From Spirochaetaceae bacterium (GTDB taxonomy: Bacteria > Spirochaetota > Spirochaetia > JABEVK01), in contig JAHFSN010000064.1 of assembly GCA_023265735.1 (NCBI GenBank), forward strand, positions 1 to 8,293: a stretch of DNA of 8,293 bases, in the 5' to 3' direction. This document shows positions 4,566-8,293 of the stretch, piece after piece (the first letter of the stretch is position 1; every line of letters starts with the position of its first letter). The notes under the pieces were generated by a model. It saw only the letters and a list, made by a program, of their open reading frames with translations, was not told the origin of the DNA and ran no database searches. The position numbers and the translations under genes were made by a program.

Positions 4566-6257
4566 ATGAGCACGACTGAAGGCGAATCCTTCCCTTTGAA
4601 TCCCGAACAGACTCCCGCTCCGGAGGGTGCGGCAGCACCCAAGCGGCAACGGCGAAAGATCCGCGTGGAGCTCGTGAAGGACCAGGAAGAGTCCCCGGCC
4701 CCCGAGGCCCCGGCTCAGGGAGAAGCGCCTCTCCCATCCCCGATGGGAAACTCCGAAAACAAGTCCTTCCGCCATAAGAACAACGGAAATTCCGGTAATG
4801 GGAGCGGAAACGGGAATGGGAATCGTGACAGGGACCGGGACCGTGATCGGCAGGGTCGCGGGAACCGCGACCGTCACGACCAGCGGTTCGACCGCCAGGA
4901 CCGCGGCGGGGCCGATCGGCTCGACCGTATGGATCCGCGGACCCGGGACCGCCTGGCTCAAGCCCGCCCCGAGAACTACACGTTCAACGAAAACCACCGC
5001 ATCGTGATCAACGATTTGGCCGCCATGCGTATGGTGGATCTTCGGGAAAAGGCCGCCGAGTACGGCCTCAGCCACGAAGAGCTCAACGTCATGAAGAAGC
5101 AGGACATCATCTTCCAGGTGCTCAAGGCCCACTCGGATCAGCATGGGGTGGTTAATACCTACGGTGCCTTGGAAATCCTTCCCGACGGCTACGGCTTCCT
5201 CCGGTCCCCGCAGAATTCGTACTTGGCCGGCACCGACGACGTCTATATCAGCCCCAGCCAGATCCGCCTCTTCAACTTGAAGACCGGCGACACCGTCAGC
5301 GGCCAGATTCGGCCTCCCAAGGACGGCGAACGGTTCTTCGCCCTTCTCAAGGTTGACACCGTCAACTACGACGACCCGTCCGTGGCCCAGACCCGCATCA
5401 GCTTCGACAACCTCACGCCCCTGTACCCGGAAACCCGGCTCAACATGGAGACGGTTTCGGGGGACGTGAGCACCCGGCTCATCAACCTCTTCTGTCCCAT
5501 CGGCAAGGGAAGCCGCGGCCTCATCGTCTCGCCTCCCCGGACGGGAAAGACGATTTTGATGCAGAAGATCGCCAACGCCATCACCGAGAACCACCCCGAG
5601 GTCTACCTCATCGTTCTGCTTATCGATGAGCGGCCCGAAGAGGTGACCGACATGCAGAGGTCGGTGAAGGGCGAGGTCATCGCCTCCACGTTCGACGAGC
5701 AGGCCAACCGCCATGTGCAGGTAGCCGAGATGGTCATGGAGAAGGCTCGCCGTCTGGTGGAGCACAAGAAGGATGTTGTCATCCTGCTGGACTCCATCAC
5801 CCGGTTGGCCCGGGCGTACAACCAGACCGTGCCGACGTCGGGCAAGATCCTGTCGGGCGGTGTCGACTCGAATGCCCTCCACAAGCCCAAGCGGTTCTTT
5901 GGTGCGGCGCGAAACATCGAAGGGGGCGGCAGCCTCACCATCGTGGCCACGGCGCTCATCGACACCGGAAGCCGCATGGACGAGGTCATCTTTGAAGAGT
6001 TCAAAGGTACCGGCAACATGGAAATCATCCTGGACCGGAAGCTGTCGGACCGCCGGCTGTTCCCCGCCATCAGCGTGAAGAAATCCGGAACGCGCAAGGA
6101 AGAACTTCTGCTGACCGAAGAGGAAATGAACAAGCTCTGGGTGCTGCGCAAGGTTCTCAACCCCATGGAAGACCAGGAGATCAGCGAACTCCTTATCGAC
6201 AAGATGCGCAAGACCAAGAACAACGATGCGTTCCTGAAGTCCATGAACAACGGCTAA
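4566..6257 (+). CDS. rho: Transcription termination factor Rho
   Basis: Hexameric RNA-dependent ATPase/helicase that ends transcription of untranslated RNA. At 563 residues it is about 140 longer than E. coli Rho (419), owing to the N-terminus. Residues 1-145 are disordered: an acidic Pro/Ala-rich part (9-60), then Asn/Gly repeats (72-86) and Arg/Asp repeats (87-130). The Rho N-terminal helical domain follows (about 148-190), then the RNA-binding OB fold with GYGFLR (208-213). The motor has Walker A PPRTGKT (323-329), LIDERPEEV (352-360), Walker B VVILLDS (404-410), Q-loop TSGKILSGG (424-432) and R-loop KGTGNME (480-486). Everything from about 147 on closely resembles E. coli, including the LLIDERPEEV bicyclomycin-site region. 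The ATG start has GGAGG 4 nt upstream. The start could lie further downstream, but no better site was seen. Confidence 0.97.
   Translation: MSTTEGESFPLNPEQTPAPEGAAAPKRQRRKIRVELVKDQEESPAPEAPAQGEAPLPSPMGNSENKSFRHKNNGNSGNGSGNGNGNRDRDRDRDRQGRGNRDRHDQRFDRQDRGGADRLDRMDPRTRDRLAQARPENYTFNENHRIVINDLAAMRMVDLREKAAEYGLSHEELNVMKKQDIIFQVLKAHSDQHGVVNTYGALEILPDGYGFLRSPQNSYLAGTDDVYISPSQIRLFNLKTGDTVSGQIRPPKDGERFFALLKVDTVNYDDPSVAQTRISFDNLTPLYPETRLNMETVSGDVSTRLINLFCPIGKGSRGLIVSPPRTGKTILMQKIANAITENHPEVYLIVLLIDERPEEVTDMQRSVKGEVIASTFDEQANRHVQVAEMVMEKARRLVEHKKDVVILLDSITRLARAYNQTVPTSGKILSGGVDSNALHKPKRFFGAARNIEGGGSLTIVATALIDTGSRMDEVIFEEFKGTGNMEIILDRKLSDRRLFPAISVKKSGTRKEELLLTEEEMNKLWVLRKVLNPMEDQEISELLIDKMRKTKNNDAFLKSMNNG
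4779..4953 (+). repeat. Low-complexity tract encoding the Asn/Gly and Arg/Asp repeats of Rho
   Basis: Irregular repetition of AAC/AAT-GGN and CGN-GAC codons encodes the run from residue 72 to about 129 of Rho, including five consecutive Arg-Asp-type dipeptides (87-95). The codons vary (CGT, CGG, AGG), so the peptide pattern is more regular than the DNA, which argues for selection on the protein rather than recent slippage. Confidence 0.6.
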
Positions 6258-6272
6258 CGCCAACCGGTAGGT

Positions 6273-7418
6273 TCAGGGAGCCAGAGACTTGAGCTCCCGG
6301 GCGGCCCAGAACGCGTACTTGCTTCGCAGTGGCTCACCGGCGATCTTGGCCCAAGCTTCCTTCGCATCGGGGAGATGCCCCTTGCGCTTGGCGTTCTTTC
6401 CCACAAACCAGTCGGCGGCACTTCGGATGTAGAATTCCTTGGTGTCGGCCAGATCCTGCCAAACTCTGTCGGCCTCGTCGTAGCGGCCCAAACTCTGGAG
6501 GGCCCAGGCCCGCTGAAACTGCACGGTCAGGCGCTCGTCGTCGGTGGAGGCCAGGGCTTGCCTGTCGATGAGCGCCAACTGACCGAGGGCCTTGTCAAAA
6601 CTTCCGTACTCGCTCAGGGCCCGGGCAAAGTCCAGCTGGGCCAAAAACCGATTGGGATAGCGCTCGACGTACTTCTGACGAATCAGAAGGCCGGCCGCCG
6701 TCGTCTCTCTCTTCAAGGCCTCCTGGTAGCCGGTCTCGGTGTCCCGCATGTCGGGACCCGCGACGTAGGCGGCGAGCCCAGCCCCCGAGGCGTCGGGGCC
6801 CGGCTGGGAAGCGAAGGCCTTGAGGGGTTCCCTCCATCCATCCTGAGAGTCTTTCCAGAGCGTGAGGCCCCGATAGAGAAGAACCGCACGGCTTCCCATC
6901 CTCGAGTACGCGTCGATGGCATCCTTCCAATCGAGATTGAGCACAAAGACCAGGGCGGCGACCCGAAGACCGTCGCTGCCGGGGAGGGCCAGGAGCTGGC
7001 GGGCGTAGTCGAGGGCTCCGGAGGGGTCCCCCGCCCGGAAGGTGAGCTCGGCCAAGTCACCCCAGAGGTAGCTTCGCTGGGGGTCCAAACCCGGGACCCG
7101 CTTCCAGTAGGCTGCCACCGACCGGGCGCCCTCGGGGGTGAGCCGGTACTCGGATTCGACGGCGGGGTCCGCTTGGGGGTGGAAGATCGATTCGTCGTCC
7201 ACCGGTTCCATCTTCTGGTACAGGAGGGAGGTGCCGGCCACGACCAAGGCGTCGGCATCGTTGGGGGATTGGGTCAGCACCGACTGGGCCAGGGCCCAGG
7301 CCTCGTCGGCCTTTCCCGCGTCAAGGAGACCCGAGGCTTGGGCGAGGAAGGCGGGGTCGGCCCCCGCGGCTGCGGCGGAGAGCCAGAGGACAACCGCCCC
7401 CAGAAGGCGATGGGTCAT
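6273..7418 (-). CDS. Exported TPR-repeat protein
   Basis: A 381-residue protein with a Sec-type signal peptide: basic MTHR, hydrophobic LLGAVVLWLSAAAA and a likely cut after AGA (residue 20). There is no cysteine at the cut, so it is not a lipoprotein; it should be periplasmic or outer-surface. The mature part consists of TPR-like helical pairs, clearest at 22-56 (FLAQASGLLDAGKADEA...), about 118-145 (DLAELTFRAGDPSGALDYAR), 256-285 (FARALSEYGSFDKALGQL) and 300-325 (FQRAWALQSLGRYDEADRVW). No catalytic motif was recognised. The ATG at 7416-7418 overlaps the stop of the upstream Lnt gene (ATGA) and has GGAGGG 4 nt before it, so the two are translationally coupled. That pairing suggests, but does not prove, a link to cell-envelope or lipoprotein work. 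It converges on rho with a 15-bp gap. Confidence 0.85.
   Translation of the reverse strand: MTHRLLGAVVLWLSAAAAGADPAFLAQASGLLDAGKADEAWALAQSVLTQSPNDADALVVAGTSLLYQKMEPVDDESIFHPQADPAVESEYRLTPEGARSVAAYWKRVPGLDPQRSYLWGDLAELTFRAGDPSGALDYARQLLALPGSDGLRVAALVFVLNLDWKDAIDAYSRMGSRAVLLYRGLTLWKDSQDGWREPLKAFASQPGPDASGAGLAAYVAGPDMRDTETGYQEALKRETTAAGLLIRQKYVERYPNRFLAQLDFARALSEYGSFDKALGQLALIDRQALASTDDERLTVQFQRAWALQSLGRYDEADRVWQDLADTKEFYIRSAADWFVGKNAKRKGHLPDAKEAWAKIAGEPLRSKYAFWAARELKSLAP
6276..6298. repeat. Inverted repeat at the rho / TPR gene convergence
   Basis: GGGAGC (6276-6281) and GCTCCC (6293-6298) can form a 6-bp GC-only stem with an 11-nt loop, 18 nt after the rho stop codon and inside the last codons of the converging TPR gene. 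No T tract follows on either strand, so it is not a standard intrinsic terminator. It may be a transcript-end stabilising hairpin for rho mRNA or a chance result of coding sequence. Confidence 0.25.
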
Positions 7419-8293
7419 GAGGCCCTCCGGCGGGTCTGCATCGAAAGATCGCCCAGAAGCAGGAGAGTCAACACGAGCACCATCCAGTCGCCGAACAGGG
7501 TGTAGGGCGTCAGGACCCGCTTCTTCGCCAGGGGCACGTCGTAGACAAGGTACCCTTCCTGGAATGTGGGAAGGGGACCCGCCACGACCTGGCCCTTGGG
7601 ATCGATCACGCTTGTGACTCCCGCGTTGCTAGACCGGACGAGGTAGACCCGGTTCTCCACCGCCCGGAACAGGGCCGCCACGTGGTGCTGAAACTGGCTG
7701 GAATCTCGACGTGACCAGGAGTCGTTGGTGAGGTTGACCAGCACCTCCGCCCCCTCTCGGACGAAGTTGGAATTGAGGCCGGGGAAGGCGTCCTCGAAGC
7801 AGATAGGGGTCGCAAACGCCATCGACTTGGCGGCCCCGGAAACGGGAATCTTGAAGATGGTCCACTGCCGGCCCAGTTCCCAGCTTCCGGAAATTCCCAC
7901 CACAGACCGAAAGAACGATTTGACCAAGGGAACGTCCCAGAAGGGCACGTATTCGGCGAAGGGGACCTGCTGGACCTTTCCGTAGTAATCGACGATTTGG
8001 GCTTGGGGATTCATGAGGACGGTGGCGTTCACCCATCCGGTTTCCTGGTCGGGGTCCTGGGCGTAGGGATTTCCGAATAGCCACCAGGCGCGGTTGGACC
8101 GGATGGTTTTCAACAGAGGCGACTCAAAGGGACTCCTCTCGTAGAAGGGACGGTAGTACTGAAGGGGAAGCCTCAGAGACGTCTCACTCCAAACCACCAG
8201 ATCAGGGTGGCCCACCCGCAGCGCTTTCTCACTATCCTTCACGGAGGTCCGCAAGGGGCCTAGGTCGTCGCCGCTGTTCCAGGGGTCCCCATT
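7415..8293 (-). CDS. lnt: Second apolipoprotein N-acyltransferase (C-terminal part, start beyond the window)
   Basis: The minus-strand frame is open from the right edge to a TGA at 7415-7417, giving 292 visible residues; the membrane-spanning N-terminal half lies outside. From the first codon it reads NGDPWNSGDD, aligning with QDQDPWKGG of the other Lnt, so the visible part begins at the nitrilase domain. The catalytic triad is intact, counted from the edge: E37 in VWSET, K106 in YYGKVQQ and C165 in ICFEDAFP. NLTNDSW, SSNAGVTSV and a final membrane segment before the C-terminus (TLFGDWMVLVLTLLLLGDL) follow the Lnt pattern. A TTG at 8254 could be mistaken for the start, but the similarity continues upstream of it. 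It is clearly a diverged paralogue, not a recent copy, of the protein at 1022-2524. The last codons carry the GGAGGG ribosome binding site of the downstream TPR gene. Confidence 0.92.
   Translation of the reverse strand, partial: NGDPWNSGDDLGPLRTSVKDSEKALRVGHPDLVVWSETSLRLPLQYYRPFYERSPFESPLLKTIRSNRAWWLFGNPYAQDPDQETGWVNATVLMNPQAQIVDYYGKVQQVPFAEYVPFWDVPLVKSFFRSVVGISGSWELGRQWTIFKIPVSGAAKSMAFATPICFEDAFPGLNSNFVREGAEVLVNLTNDSWSRRDSSQFQHHVAALFRAVENRVYLVRSSNAGVTSVIDPKGQVVAGPLPTFQEGYLVYDVPLAKKRVLTPYTLFGDWMVLVLTLLLLGDLSMQTRRRAS

Noticed and set aside
4494..6263. 589-codon open frame on the minus strand opposite rho
   Set aside because: Shadow of rho: it mirrors the whole rho gene, has no ribosome binding site or recognisable domain, and its Val/His/Asp-rich composition is that expected from reverse-complemented GC-rich codons.
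6375..7505. 376-codon open frame on the plus strand opposite the TPR gene
   Set aside because: Gly/Val/Leu-rich composition without domains, covering the TPR gene in antisense. The minus-strand gene has a signal peptide, TPR pattern and a coupled start.

Overview
The window reads as ordinary, GC-rich bacterial chromosome: dense, with short intergenic gaps and no insertion sequence, phage gene, tRNA, rRNA or CRISPR array. A spirochaete (phylum Spirochaetota) is the best guess. The gene order rpsT-hup-lnt with rho close downstream matches what I recall of Treponema. Both Lnt proteins carry CFEDAFP and NLTND motifs that I associate with spirochaetal Lnt, and bactofilins and DWDG-tailed cyclases are common there. 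This assignment is inference (about 0.6) and no search was run.

Layout. (1) 1-292, minus strand: start of an ABC exporter gene that runs off the left edge. (2) 293-411: divergent control region with a near-consensus promoter for rpsT. (3) 412-2524, plus: rpsT (S20, TTG start), hup (HU, GTG start) and lnt (apolipoprotein N-acyltransferase, GTG start), a likely operon. (4) 2574-4503, plus: a tight four-gene unit behind its own TTGACA promoter. It encodes a response regulator with an unusual helical C-terminal half, a 73-residue TPR-like protein resembling the C-terminal tail of class III adenylate cyclases, a bactofilin, and a stand-alone CinA C-terminal domain. (5) 4566-6257, plus: rho, encoding a 563-residue termination factor with a long disordered Asn/Gly/Arg/Asp-rich extension. 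Its promoter lies inside the end of the CinA gene, and its ~107-nt leader is very C-rich and G-poor and ends in a hairpin that covers the ribosome binding site. (6) 6273-8293, minus: a secreted TPR-repeat protein translationally coupled to a second, truncated Lnt that enters from the right edge. It converges on rho with a 15-bp gap.

How the genes work together. rpsT, hup and rho are core information-processing genes. The two Lnt paralogues serve lipoprotein maturation, and the second is paired with an exported TPR protein. The response regulator, TPR mini-protein and bactofilin are so tightly packed that they probably form one signalling or cytoskeletal module. That module is the least conventional part of the window. 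Five of the nine complete genes start with GTG or TTG.
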